Shown piece after piece: positions 1 through 11,793 of a DNA stretch of 64,000 nt. The notes under the pieces were generated by a model. That model did no database searches. It was not told the DNA's origin and worked only from the letters and a program-made list of their open reading frames with translations. Origin of the DNA: Arabidopsis thaliana (taxonomy: Eukaryota > Streptophyta > Magnoliopsida > Brassicales > Brassicaceae); contig NC_003070.9 in assembly GCF_000001735.4 (NCBI RefSeq), forward strand, positions 8,494,001 through 8,558,000, read 5' to 3'. Positions within the stretch are counted from its first letter, which is position 1. Each line of letters starts with the position of its first letter. The position numbers were made by a program, and so were the translations under genes.

Positions 1-325
1 ATTAGGTTCAATTTCATTTTAAGTTGTTAGATTATTCTATATATCAAGTAAATAATCAACTCTTCCACATTTCATTCATATTTCCCACAGAGATGAGACA
101 TCAATCTGTTTACTATAAATCGCAATATACATGAGGATTTTCTGAATCGTTTATGAAAAAATGTAACTGTTTGGTTTTCATCTCATGACTCACGTCACTC
201 ACCATATGTTTGGTTTTCTTCAAAATGAGCCAGTTGGGTTTCACTATGTTGCAGTTGCACAATACATAAAAATATCCAGATTTAATTTATTTCATCTGCT
301 TAATTTAGCAATTAATTTGAACCAT

Positions 326-357
<32 letters not shown>

Positions 358-2056
358 GAAAATGAGTATGTTGGCTGATGCAAAATTCATATAATGAAAG
401 TGGTTTTGACTAATACTAATAGTACGATGATAGGAATATCTGCTCAGTCATTTTCGTATTAAGACAAAACAAAACCATGACTTTTTGTAAATTTCAAACT
501 TTTCCAGAAATATTTATTTTTTAGCCTTATTAAACTTTTACCAACTCTCACTATTTAGAAGTTCGAGGTAGTTTTGAAAATGCATGTGTGTTTTATAGTT
601 GTGAATTTGAAGCATACAAACTGGCAAAAGACAGACATTTTTAATATAAAAAAATCTATAATAATGTTAAATTGAATAGCTAAGCCTACTTTGAAAACAT
701 ATATTAATATAGTTGCCGAATAAAAGTTTGGATAATAGTTATATATATTGCTAAAAAAATATCAATGTCTCTTCATATGAAAAAACTTTTTCTGAAAAAG
801 TATTATAATTTTCTAGTATACATGACGTTGCTTCTACAAGCTTAACAAACCCTAGCTTGGAAATATCTCTATTTGAATTTCTCGAGTTGTTGATTATTAT
901 TTTATTGTGTGATGAACATTCGCACTTTACATTGATTTTCTTATGTCATGGAGATTCTTATTTCTTTGTTTGGTATTTTAAAAATTTTTCTTGATCGTTC
1001 ATTTCCTTTCTTAACAAAACTAACCAAATTGGCTACGTTGAGATCGAGTTGCTTTATTTGCCCACATCTGATTTTTTATTGTATGTAATGAAGAGATTCA
1101 TATCACACACAATTAATTCGGTTCTTCGGTTCTTCGGTTCTCCACCTTATGTATACAATATCTGGTGTGTGGGTTTGATAATAATCTTCTCAAAGAAGGT
1201 GATTTTATATAGAAAGTTTTAAGAAATTTACATTAATTATTTTTACCTAACCCCACCACCAGTGGCGGATCTAGAGAAATATATAGTTTAGGGCACTATT
1301 TTTTAATATATATTTTTCAAGAATATGATACATAAAATTTATTTTTTATTATTTATGCAAGTGTGTATAGCATGGATATAGAATTTCGTAATTATTTTCA
1401 TATATATATTAACATTTAAGATATAACACAAATAATATTTAATCATATCACAAAAAAATTTCAAAATAAACTTTAAACTGATAACTAAATAAGGAAGTTT
1501 GAGCTAAGTGTATCATTAGATAATTCAAATTAATGTTTGTGGTAGAAGAAAAGGACAATGTAAAAAAAAAAAAAAGTATCTGCTAACTAGATTCGAACCC
1601 AAGCACGGGTGAAAGAGTATGGGGGACACAACCACTAACGCTGGCTTCACATATATCAATTGTCTTACAAGATAAAATTTATAAAACTTGTGTAGGGCAC
1701 GTGCCCTACCTACCCACAACGTAGATCCGCCCCTGCCCACCACTTAACTTTAACATCAGATGGAATCTTCCTAACTTTTATCAAAAGTTTAAGAATTTGC
1801 ATTTTGTTTCATCCCACTTAATTAACCAGTAGTACATGCATGTGAGATTAAATAAATTACGCAGAAACAAAAGAAAATTATTGTGAATACTAATTGACTC
1901 CAACAAGCAAATATTTATTGATTATGCATTTTCAAAGAATTTAAGTAAATACATCATAAATCCAATTATTATAACGATAACTATTTCATATAGTGTGATA
2001 GAATAATAGATATAAATAACTATATATATGGGTTCCACTTTGTATAAAATTTTAGA
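1..2056. other. Spacer of the MLP array, no gene seen
   Basis: I see no credible coding region. Blocks here recur further right. About 190-430 resembles 2870-3230 and 3960-4190, sharing GTGGTTTTGACTAAT and a 'ctgcttaattt...gaacca' stretch. About 945-1085 resembles 4540-4690, sharing CTTATGTCATGGAGATTCTTA. About 1140-1860 resembles the promoters of the three MLP genes. The stretch is therefore a decayed copy of the tandem unit that lacks its gene. A T homopolymer lies near 330-357. A hAT-type element occupies 1260-1735. Confidence 0.6.
1260..1735. mobile_element. Non-autonomous hAT-type element with perfect 8-bp target duplication
   Basis: The element begins CAGTGGCGGATCTA and ends TAGATCCGCCCCTG, which is an imperfect terminal inverted repeat (one mismatch in 14). 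It is flanked on both sides by the identical octamer CCCACCAC (1252-1259 and 1736-1743). An 8-bp target duplication and a CAG-rich terminus are typical of hAT transposons. At 476 bp with no transposase reading frame it is a MITE-sized, non-autonomous copy. It sits inside a duplicated MLP-type promoter, splitting the conserved 'acctaaccccaccac' block. Family assignment within hAT is not possible by eye. Confidence 0.85.
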
Positions 2057-2526
2057 TTATTCTTTAAAATTAAGAATAGCCTCATCCAACTTCTTAAAGT
2101 ACTTGACAGATTCGTCGATGATGGAATGTGGATCATCGATGTCTTTGTGAACCTTCTCGAAGTGGAATGTCCATACCACGTGGCTACCATCACCAACCCC
2201 TATCGGAGTAACAGCAATGGATCCTTTAAGCGTCTTGAAGTATTTCTGGATTTCGGAGCCACTCATTTGAATTGTCATCGTTTTCTTCACCAAATCCACA
2301 GCCTCGATTTCCGTCTTGCCTATGGTTGAAGCATAAAGTTAATTAGCGTTAAATCAAGAATATTATGAATGGAATGATGAATCAATGAGGAGGTTGATGT
2401 AAATAATGGAAAAGAGTTACCATTTTTTTCAAAAGGGCGATTCGTGTCCTCAACGAAAGCTGAAAAGAATTTGTCTGCCGGACACTTAACGTCAAACTTA
2501 ACAGACAAAGCTCCCTTTAGTGTCAT
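2057..2526 (-). CDS. Short MLP / Bet v 1-like protein (At1g24000-type)
   Basis: This is a member of the major latex protein branch of the Bet v 1 / START-like fold, which are small soluble proteins that bind hydrophobic ligands. There are two exons, 2526-2421 and 2319-2057, joined in phase 1 through a Gly codon, the usual intron position of the family; the product is 122 residues. It starts MTLKGALSVKF and keeps the motif KTEIEAVDLVKKTMT and the C-terminal helix (DESVKYFKKLDEAI). Compared with MLP423 downstream it lacks about 35 residues around the intron: exon 1 stops after ~35 codons instead of 62, so the strands and P-loop-like segment that shape the cavity are missing. It may be a reduced paralogue or a gene in decay. 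It is the first of three tandem copies on this strand. Confidence 0.8.
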
Positions 2527-4959
2527 TATCGATTTTTTTTTATTTTTTTTAAGAGCAAATGTTTTTGTGGATGTGATATTAATCTTCTCAACTAACGTGT
2601 TTATATAGAGAGAGAGGTTTACAAAAATTACCTTAATTACTTTTACTTAGCTCCATCCACTTTACTTTTCACCGTAAGGAATCTCACCAACTTTAGCCAA
2701 AAGCTCCAATATTTTGAACTTTGCTTTCACCCGTTCAATTATTCATTGTGGAGGGTAAATAAGTTGTTCATATTGATTTGATCTGCATAATATATCAAAT
2801 AACTCCAATCAAGCAAGTATTTTACGCAATAGGTGTTTTTCTAACTACATTCTTAAGAAATGTGATCAACTGGAAATGGTTTTGACTAATGAATATTGTG
2901 AAATAAAATCACGTAGTCACGAGTTACTCAACTTTCACAAACTGATGAGCAACCTAAAATTTCAATTATGTTTAGCAACCCATATTTTGATCTATTTTTT
3001 TTTTAATACATCTAGCGATTAACTACCCGGAAGAAAATACGAATAATGCGACCTAATTTATTTCCCCTGCTTAATTTTGAAAGAAACTCGAACCATACGC
3101 AACTTATCTATATTTAGTACTTTATCATGAAGAAAAATGTGAACATGTGGGACAATGTCTTTGATGAAGTGAAAGTGGTTTTGACTAATGTACATCATCA
3201 AATAAATATCACTAAATGCTCAAGTCACTCAACTAACTTTAGTTTCAATTACCATACATTAGGAATAGTAATAAAAATCACATTAGAAATTTCACAATAT
3301 ATTATCTGAACTAGATCATAAAAAATAAGCGTGTTACACTGTTACGTTTTTTTTGTTTGTTTTTCGGGGTAAGCGTGTTACACAAATGATTCTTCTTTAT
3401 TACCCTTATTGAGAAATATTATGACTATATGTGCTATTTCTTTTTCTTGGTATGTTGATGAAAATCTTAACTTTTGCTAGCTTGCTATTTCTTTTTCTTA
3501 TCAGAAATAAAAATTATTGGGAATTTAGCGTATGTCTCAATTAAATAATTCTGAAGAGAGATCATATAACCATATTTTGTCAAGGAAATCTCATAACCCT
3601 CAAACAAAAGAAAAACCTATCTAGCTTACTAGCTCGCTCTTAATTTATGATTTAACTGATTCAACTGCATTATTTACCAATTGGATTCAACCAAAATAAT
3701 TATTCGACGTAGTTGATTTTGTAAGTACATTATTAAAAATATGATAATAAACCAATGTGAACATGATGAATTATAAGTTTTAACAAATAATGTTATAATA
3801 TATAACTACGTTAGTAAATGGATTCTAGAGATCATAATGCATACATATTTTACGGTTTGTGAGTTGATATTAGTGATTGTTCCATTGGAGATGAGAATTT
3901 GTATCAATTTCTTAACTGAAAATGGCAATGCGTGAACGTGTTGTATCATTATGACTCACACATTGTTATTTTGTTCATAATGAGTCTGTTCAAGTAAAGT
4001 GGATGTCTACGTGGAAGAAAATACAAATTGTGCAAAGATGATTAATTTCTTCTGCTTAATTTAGCAAGTAACGCGAACCATACGCAATTGATTGATATTT
4101 AGTAATTTTCAAGAACAAAAATATGATAGGTGACCAGCGGGTATTTATGAATATCATCAGATAAATACTGAAGTCTCTAGCTCAACGTTTTCGAGTAATA
4201 AAAGTTTAATTTCAAATACATTACATTTAAATATATCTTAAAATGTGTGTAACATAAGTAAGTTTTATATGCATGATTATTGATATTAAATTGAGAAACT
4301 TTGGTCTTTTTTTTTTTGAGAAACTCAAAATTTCTAACAAATGTAAAAGTTAACGATAATGAATATTTATTAATAATAAGAATAAATTGATAGTCTCTTT
4401 GGATAAAAGTACCTACTGAAACTGAAAGGGTATATATATAGTTCTGATTTGGTCCGAACAAACATTGTAGGTATATTCAAAGAGGCTATCAAAGTTTTTT
4501 CAAAAGAAAAACATTGTAGGTTTATTTGACTGTCCATTTTCTTTCTTATGTCATGGAGATTCTTAATTCTTAGATTTCACTTTTTCTTGATAACTAATTA
4601 CTTGCGTTTCTTAAAAAACTAATAGCCAAATTGGTTAGGTTATATATGCATTGTCTTGTCCATGTGTTTTTTCTTATGTATTGGTAAATCAGAACTAATT
4701 AAACAATGAGTTACATAATCCACATATAAGTTACTTAATTTATCAAACTAATCATGGATAAATTAGCCTCTATATTAAAATCGTTGATACAAACAATAAC
4801 TCACATGCAAAACGATATATTATTATGTATATTGAAATCTTTATGAGTAACTACATCCCAAATGCCAATCAATGTTAACCATTACTAGTCTATATGCTGC
4901 AATAACCGTAGATAAATAACTTTAAATGGGTTCCACTTTATTAACCAGTTAAGATAACT
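2527..4959. other. Promoter and duplicated spacer between MLP genes
   Basis: About 2560-2760 is the promoter of the gene to the left. It has a TATA-like 'tatatag' near 2610 and a block conserved with 5540-5650 and 7520-7690 ('ccaccatt..tttcaccgtaa', 'ccaaaagct'). The rest is AT-rich spacer repeating the unit seen at 190-430 and 945-1085. The short open frames here, such as 3127-3309 and 4177-4461, look random. Confidence 0.5.
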
Positions 4960-5464
4960 CTAATTAAAATCTTCAACAAGATACTCATCCATCTCCTTAA
5001 AGAACTCTACAAAAGTGTCCATGATGGTGCCTGGGTCTTTAATGTCAGAGTTGATCTTCTCATACTTTACTGTCAATATCGCACGGTCACAGTCATTGTC
5101 TTCCACATGAGTGATGGTCATGGTTCCTTCGAGTTTCTTGTACCCATCCGGGTTTTGCCACGTGGCCATGTCAGGGGTGATTGTTCCTTTGAACGATTTG
5201 TACCACTCCGATATCTGAAAGCCCTCGATTCTAAACGTAGTCTTTTTCTTCTCCAAAGGTACCTCCTCGATCTCCACCGTGACTATGGTGAAACACAGCA
5301 ATTAGAGTTTTAAATAAGATTTATATCAATCAATGAGATGTACGTAATGGAGAAGAGTTACCATCGTCTTTAGGTAGATCCATCGTCTCGATGCAAGTTT
5401 GAAAGAATTTCTTCGCCGGAGACTTTATGTGAAAATCAGTTGACAAGTATCCATTTAGTGTCAT
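4960..5464 (-). CDS. MLP / Bet v 1-like protein (At1g24010-type)
   Basis: This is the second copy of the tandem MLP array. Exons 5464-5362 and 5282-4960 join in phase 1 (GAC G|TC ACG) to give 141 residues. It starts MTLNGYLSTDFHIKSPAKKF and has the family core TVEIEEVPLEKK, the KSFKGTITPDM strand pair, KYEKINSDIKDP and a C-terminal helix (DTFVEFFKEMDEYL). Exon 1 is short (34 codons plus one base), like the first copy and unlike MLP423, so the N-terminal part of the ligand cavity is reduced. Exon 2 is full length. The donor and acceptor are ordinary GT and AG. The role is probably a ligand-binding cytosolic protein; no specific ligand can be read from the sequence. Confidence 0.82.
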
Positions 5465-6652
5465 TATTTCTCTCTCTTTTTTTTTTTTTTAGTATATGTT
5501 GTGTGGCTTAGATAATAATCTTCTTAGTTCTTAATGATGGTGTTTTAAATACAAAGAGTTTCTGAAAATTACGTCAATTATTTTACCTAACACCACCATA
5601 TCTAACATTTTCACCATAATCGAATCTTTCTAAATTTAACCAAAAGCTTAACAGACATGTGACAGCTATAAACATATGTATTCAGCTTAATTCACCACCC
5701 AATTAATTAATTAATAATTGTATGTATAGGAGATTTCATCTACGTAGTAGATGGTTTGTAAACAAACCTTTATAAAATGGGAAGTTCTTTGGAAAAGAAA
5801 ATTGGAGATTCTAAGAAAATTTTCAGCAATGTAGCAAAATGTTGAAAGACTAATGAACTATTACTAAAAATTAAAATAATTAGAATTAAAAATCAAACAC
5901 AAACAAAATAAAATTATAAAGATTTCTCAAAAGTTATAATGACGATTATCCAAAACCATTAGGTATATGTATGAGTCTAAGAAAATGTGATTGTCTTGAT
6001 TTCTTCAAAATGAATTTCTTAGAATGTACCTACTACATGCAAGTAAATAGTAGATTAGACTAAAACCAAAAAGAAAGAAAAAAAGCGTACCGTTGAACAA
6101 AAAAAAACACGATTTTGCAAATCCATAATGTTTTAATTAGCGGTTCACTATCTTTCGCCAGATCCGTCACTATTTCGCAAATTTCATGTCAAACAGAATT
6201 GATACAAGATCTTGAGCTTCCTTCACCAAATTGATTCTCTGAGTCCAAGTTGCAAAGCAATAAATAACGTCGTTGCAAGTTGCTCATTGCATGGCAAGTC
6301 TCAATTGATCGGAATGTCCTTCTTTAAATATGGTTCGGTTTGGCTCCAACTCGATCGTCAAACTCAAACTACATTAATATGACTCTTCATTTGTTTGTCT
6401 TTTAATTTATTTTTTTATCTACCAACCAATCCGGTCCAAGAGCCAAATAATTACTCTACCACAAGGTTCGATTTTTTCAAAATGTTCGACTAAATTGGCT
6501 TTTGTAAAAAGCTTATGGCCTACTAGGCTGCATAAACTCCGAAATCATAAAACGTGGATATTCATAAAGGGGTTCCACTTTATTCAACTTCTTAATTAGA
6601 AAAATCTTATAGAGACGGTCGAACCCTCTTATATAATTTAAAGGTTCTAGTG
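5465..6652. other. MLP promoter and spacer
   Basis: About 5490-5700 is the promoter of the preceding minus-strand gene, with the conserved 'ttttacctaacaccaccat' block and 'ccaaaagct'. The remainder is AT-rich sequence with no supported gene. The stretch 6540-6650 is probably the 3' untranslated region of MLP423. Confidence 0.5.
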
Positions 6653-7458
6653 TTAGGCACTAGTTTGCTTAAGAAGATACTCATCTATCTCTTTGAAGTT
6701 CTTGACAGCAAAGTCCTTGATGACATGTGGATCATCGATCTCATGGGCGGTCTTCTCAAACTCACCAGACCATTTCAGAAGGCTACCACCATCCTTAGGG
6801 ATAACGGTGATGGTTCCTTTGAAGGTTTTGTAGTACTCCAACATTTCTCCGCCAATGATGCTGTACGACATGCTTTTGTTCTCCAAATCCACTGCTTCGA
6901 TCCTCTCCGCCGATATCTTCACCAGTGGAGATCCTATATTACGGTAAAGAGTAGAAACAATGAGCATTTTTTAAATAAAGATATGGTGAGAGAGTGAAAT
7001 ATAGTCAATGAAGACATAGATCATTTAGGGTTTATAATGAGTTATTGACCATTAAGTAACATGAATTATTTATTATTATCTTTAATACATACAAGTCTTC
7101 CTATCTAGAACCACACTTGTTTTTTTTTTTGAAAGATGTCTTCATGAATGTAGTACTCAATCTTGAATGCGACAAGATTTATGCTAATTACTTAATTAGC
7201 CATTTAGGTATTTATTCGAAACATGATTTATTAATTATGGTTACAAATTAAAGACAAAATGAGAAATGTACCTTCTCCATAAGTAATGAGGCGAATGGAG
7301 CCAGGAGCGTTGCCATCGCCGGCTAGAACTTGGATGGTTTTGTAGTCGTTAGGGAAAGCTTTGGGGAAGAGATTGATGCCGTCGCCAAGGGCTACCCAGA
7401 ACTTTTCAGCCGGAGACTTAACCTCAACCTCCACATGAAGAACACCACTCAACCCCAT
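6653..7458 (-). CDS. MLP423: MLP-like protein 423
   Basis: This is the full-length copy of the array: 155 residues, exons 7458-7272 and 6933-6653, joined in phase 1 (GAA G|GA TCT). It is a Bet v 1 / START-like fold protein of the MLP branch. The N-terminal strand MGLSGVLHVEVEVKSPAEKF is followed by the glycine-rich loop AGDGNAPGS, the ITYGEG turn at the intron, ERIEAVDLENKSMSYSIIGG, the FKGTITVIP strand and a long C-terminal helix (HVIKDFAVKNFKEIDEYL). Length and intron position match the family norm, so this is probably the parent-like copy of the two shorter neighbours. Proteins of this family bind small hydrophobic ligands in the cytosol; the ligand here is not known from sequence. Confidence 0.93.
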
Positions 7459-9393
7459 TTGTTTCTAATTAAAAAAAAAACTCAATTATTTTGTATGTCT
7501 TTGAATGATTTGTTTGTATAACTTGTCAATGAACGTGTCTATATATAGAGAGGTTTTAAAGCCTTTAGTGATATGATAAATTGCATTAACTATGTGGAGC
7601 AACTCATCCAACTAATTTTTCATCCTATGGGTCCTTTTTAAAATTAACCTAAAGCTTATACATTTGCCATTCTTCATTGCTATCTCACCCACTCAAAGAG
7701 GTGGATGAATCAATAAATCGATGCATGGTATAACATTCAGTACAAAGAAATTAAAACTGGTTTTGTACTGCTTTAAAACAAAATTGTCGGTGATAAATGT
7801 TGAAAAACATATAGTATTGAGAGTCTATCGGCCAAAAAAAAAAAAAAAAAAAATCTAGATATTTTTCATATATTCATACACGTTATTTTTATGGCTACAC
7901 TCATCTACATATATATTTTTCTTATTATGGATTTAAATTTTTAGGAAACAAAATTATTTCAACTTTTCATGATTATATCTACCCTTTTTAACACTTGATT
8001 AATTGGTTTCTCTTCTTTCAAGGTTTTTAGATCAAAGTTTCAATTGTTTGATTTATTTGAAAAACTATTTATCATAGAGAGTGTTTATGGCCTAGAGATA
8101 AACTAATCCCTTGTTCGTATTTCTTCAGATCGATTTTGTGAGATTACCATTTTTTCAGATCACTTACTTGGTTCTTTGTTGAACAATGGTAATGTCACAC
8201 AATCGATCTGAAGAACCAAGTAAGTGAAGTAGCATATTTTACATAATTGGTTCTCATTTACGACCTCTCATAATAACTGTGGGCCAATATGTGAAACATG
8301 ATGAGATTTAAATGGTTATAAATAATGTATTATCATTGATCAAAAATAAATCAGTAAACGTTCACGTCACACAATTAGTCAAACATAACAACTTAATAAT
8401 TGCAAATTGCATTTCATAAGAATAAAACTTTCTAATCATAAAGAGCTGAATGTTTCCTCTTTATTTTCTACAATAATCTTCTTGGTGGCACTGGCATGGT
8501 TAGGTGCAATGCAATAAAGCCAAAACAATTTCTTCATCGTTAGGTACTTTGATTTCACCATTGTGCGAGAAAACAGCATGTTGGTTTCCATTGATATAAA
8601 ACGACAACCACTCTTCAATCGTAAAATAAAAATGTTCTAAGAATGAGTCATCATTTCTATTCGAAGCAAAAGTTCATCCGAACCCAAATCCTTAATATAC
8701 AATTGGATACGTTAAAGTTACAGTATCCTAGGATTTGTCAATCTTATTAAAAAAAACTAAGATTGCTTTAAGAAAATTATAGGTTTTCTCCACTTATAAA
8801 GTTTAACTTTTATAATCTCTCTCTCAACGAACTATGAAAACAACATTAGTAAATAGTAATATAGAAGTCTAGAGAAAAAAGTTGAGACGAAAAGGGTAAG
8901 GAAACACTCTGAAAGCAGCTTCCCATCTCTATTTGATCGACAGAGATACGTACGTACACAAACTGGTTAGAAGGAGATAGATTCAGACAAGAGAACCAAA
9001 CCGAGAATTTGAGCTTAGAAAAGTTAAGGAAACATCAAGTCTTTACTTTCTCAAGATGGCTCTCAATTTCTTTTGCTTCACGTACATGTAATCTACGTAT
9101 TCTTCAGCTCTACCGTCTCTTTCTCTCTCTCTTGAACTTTCGGTAGTTGAAATACTGCTGTTGAGTATTTCAGAAACCTAACCCTCAAAATCAATTAACT
9201 TTATTGCACTCTATATTTATCATCTTCAACCACAACAATCTTCTGTTTCTTTGGAAGCAACTAACTACAAAGAACATCTTCACGACTAGAAAGACACATA
9301 CCCTTCTGTCTTAAGGACGAGACCAGAAGCTTCTTCTATCGGCTTTGTAATGGTCTACAAAGGATAAGAAAAAACCAAATCCAAACTAAAGCT
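7459..9393. other. Spacer: MLP423 promoter, paired inverted repeats, kinase leader
   Basis: About 7500-7700 holds the MLP423 promoter, with 'tatatatagag' near 7540 and the conserved 'ccaa..ttttcatc' block. There is an A run near 7832. Two interleaved inverted repeats lie at 8123-8226 (separate entry). No credible gene is seen; the 8436-8618 frame is unconvincing. About 8880-9393, rich in CT tracts, is probably the 5' untranslated region and promoter of the kinase gene. Confidence 0.45.
8123..8226. repeat. Two interleaved inverted repeats
   Basis: Arm A (8123-8151) pairs with 8185-8213 with two mismatches in 29. Arm B (8161-8176) pairs perfectly with 8211-8226 over 16 bases. The order A, B, A', B' means the two hairpins cannot both form fully at once and would make a pseudoknot or alternative folds. 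No coding sequence or known element is recognised. Confidence 0.7.
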
Positions 9394-11195
9394 ATGCATT
9401 TTCCACTTGTTTCGGCTTGGAACAAGAGAAGGAGAAGCAAATCATATGATACGGATCCATGTACGTTCCTTTTCTCCATCATCTTCGCCAGATGGCATAA
9501 AAGTATGTTACTGTTTTTGTTTTTCGACATTACTACTACTGAATATAAAGGGTTTAGGTAAAACTGAATCACCATCTGTTTGAAACTAACCTTCTTCTCA
9601 GGGGTCTACAGAACAGCAGAATGCTGGCAAATCGAAGATCAGGCTTCTCAGCCAAGGAAGCGAAGATTCGGGTCATCAGTTTATACCCTCAAGGAGATGG
9701 AGGAGGCCACAAGTTCTTTCAGTGATGAGAATCTCCTCGGTAAAGGAGGCTTTGGCCGAGTTTACCAAGGCACTTTAAAAACAGGAGAGGTAGGAACTAT
9801 ATAGCTTCATTTATGTGATTTACAGGCTTTGTAATGTTACAAAAACTTTTCTATCGAAGAGGAGCTATTAGAGTAGGATACATATCTTAATCCCTTGTTA
9901 TTTGAAGGTTGTTGCAATCAAGAAGATGGATTTACCTACGTTTAAAAAGGCTGACGGAGAAAGAGAATTTCGTGTGGAGGTGGATATCTTGAGCAGACTC
10001 GACCACCCAAATCTGGTCTCTTTGATCGGCTATTGTGCAGATGGGAAACACCGGTTCCTAGTATATGAATATATGCAAAATGGAAACCTGCAAGATCATT
10101 TGAATGGTAAGTCAACAAAATAAGAGCCCAATCCACTAAAACCAATTGGCGACTAAACCGCGTCTTTATCACAGGAATCAAAGAAGCAAAAATAAGCTGG
10201 CCAATAAGGCTCAGAATTGCACTAGGAGCAGCAAAAGGACTCGCGTATCTCCATTCAAGTTCTTCTGTTGGGATTCCAATTGTTCACAGAGACTTCAAAT
10301 CCACCAACGTTCTACTAGACTCCAATTATAATGCAAAGGTTCTTATACAGTTAATAGAAATGGAGGGTTTATGCAGCACTAATACCAAGCATAGACTAAA
10401 ACTAAGATGTGAGTGTAATCCTTGCAGATATCCGACTTTGGACTAGCAAAGTTGATGCCAGAAGGAAAGGATACTTGTGTCACAGCAAGAGTTCTAGGAA
10501 CATTCGGCTATTTCGACCCAGAATATACATCGGTAAAGATTCTTACTTATATTTCACACATGATTCTCTTCCGATAGGGTAAACTAGACACTACTTAAGA
10601 AAAATTAAAACTTGCTAGTAATGACATAAAATAGCCTGGAAAAGGAACTTTAATCACACTCACATATCAGAGCCAATAGGCAACGGAGGACAATTTTTAG
10701 CATAATTTTTGTTCCCTTCTTCTGTGGCAGACAGGTAAACTTACTCTACAAAGCGACATTTATGCATTTGGGGTTGTGCTGCTAGAACTACTTACTGGAC
10801 GCAGAGCAGTTGACTTAACTCAGGGCCCAAATGAACAGAACCTGGTGCTACAGGTAAAATGGACCTTTTAGGTTCTATGATTCACAAACACAAAAAGTTC
10901 AAAGATCAGGAAACTTAACATAGGAATAAACTGATCAATTATCTCTACGTTTCAGGTTAGGAATATACTGAATGATAGAAAGAAATTGCGTAAGGTTATA
11001 GATGTCGAGCTGCCTCGGAATTCATACAGCATGGAAGCTATAACCATGTTTGCTGATCTAGCATCACGGTGCATCCGTATAGAGAGTAAAGAGCGACCTT
11101 CAGTGATGGATTGTGTTAAGGAACTGCAACTAATTATCTACACAAACTCGAAGGGTGGTTTGGGTGGGACGATTCCTACATTCAGAAGGCTCTAG
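9394..11195 (+). CDS. Receptor-like cytoplasmic protein kinase (At1g24030-type)
   Basis: Seven exons (9394-9460, 9602-9789, 9908-10106, 10175-10338, 10428-10532, 10731-10853, 10956-11195) give 361 residues with phase kept at every junction. The first ATG fitting this frame is 9394 ([16 protein letters not shown]). There is no signal peptide or membrane segment, so it is a cytoplasmic Ser/Thr kinase related to receptor kinases. All catalytic motifs are present: glycine loop [11 protein letters not shown], lysine [13 protein letters not shown] (an RD-type catalytic loop with D and N), SDFGLAK (DFG) and DPEYTSTGKLT in the activation/P+1 region. The basic N-terminus could help membrane association; that is inference. 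The substrate is unknown. Confidence 0.93.
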
Positions 11196-11793
11196 ACACT
11201 GAATTCTTCGAAACAAGTAAAATGGATTACTGTCATTTTTCCTAAAATGAGAGGTCACTGATAAAAAAACACTTGATAAATATAAACAAACAATACTAAT
11301 TATGAATTACCGGATAATTTCAATTCAACTTCCAGCTAGGAAACTTTGATCAAGCGATATTATTTGGATATATATACTATAATTTCACTAAGAAAATCAA
11401 GCACTAGATGTATCCGTATAGTATGTTGTATTTGCTGCTATGAATGTTTTGCTTTAAGAGAAATGAGTACATAAATTCAGGGGTGTAGTCTTGTTTTTTC
11501 TTTCCTTCTTTCGCCTAATGCCTAAAGAATTAACCACATGTCTATGAACAAGAAATACAATCGCTGCCAATACAGGAAGCAGATAACAAAGATAAGAGTG
11601 TGTGTGGAGTACCTCTACTAAGATCATATAAACAATAGGTCGAAGCAAACGGGATTATCAACCCGACCCTTGGTCATGTCACATTTAGCTCCTACATAAT
11701 AAAGCCAATCACAATGTTTGTTATAAATTCAGAAAAGGTTGAGAAGAAGACTAAAAGCTAATTGGTACACTGATGGAAAAACTGTACCCATGT
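11196..11793. other. Convergent 3' region
   Basis: This is the spacer between the convergent kinase and acetyltransferase genes, presumably both 3' untranslated regions. No further gene is supported. Confidence 0.5.

Noticed and set aside
8436-8618. 60-residue minus-strand frame in the spacer before the kinase
   Set aside because: No ATG-context, domain, paralogue or splice support; composition looks random.
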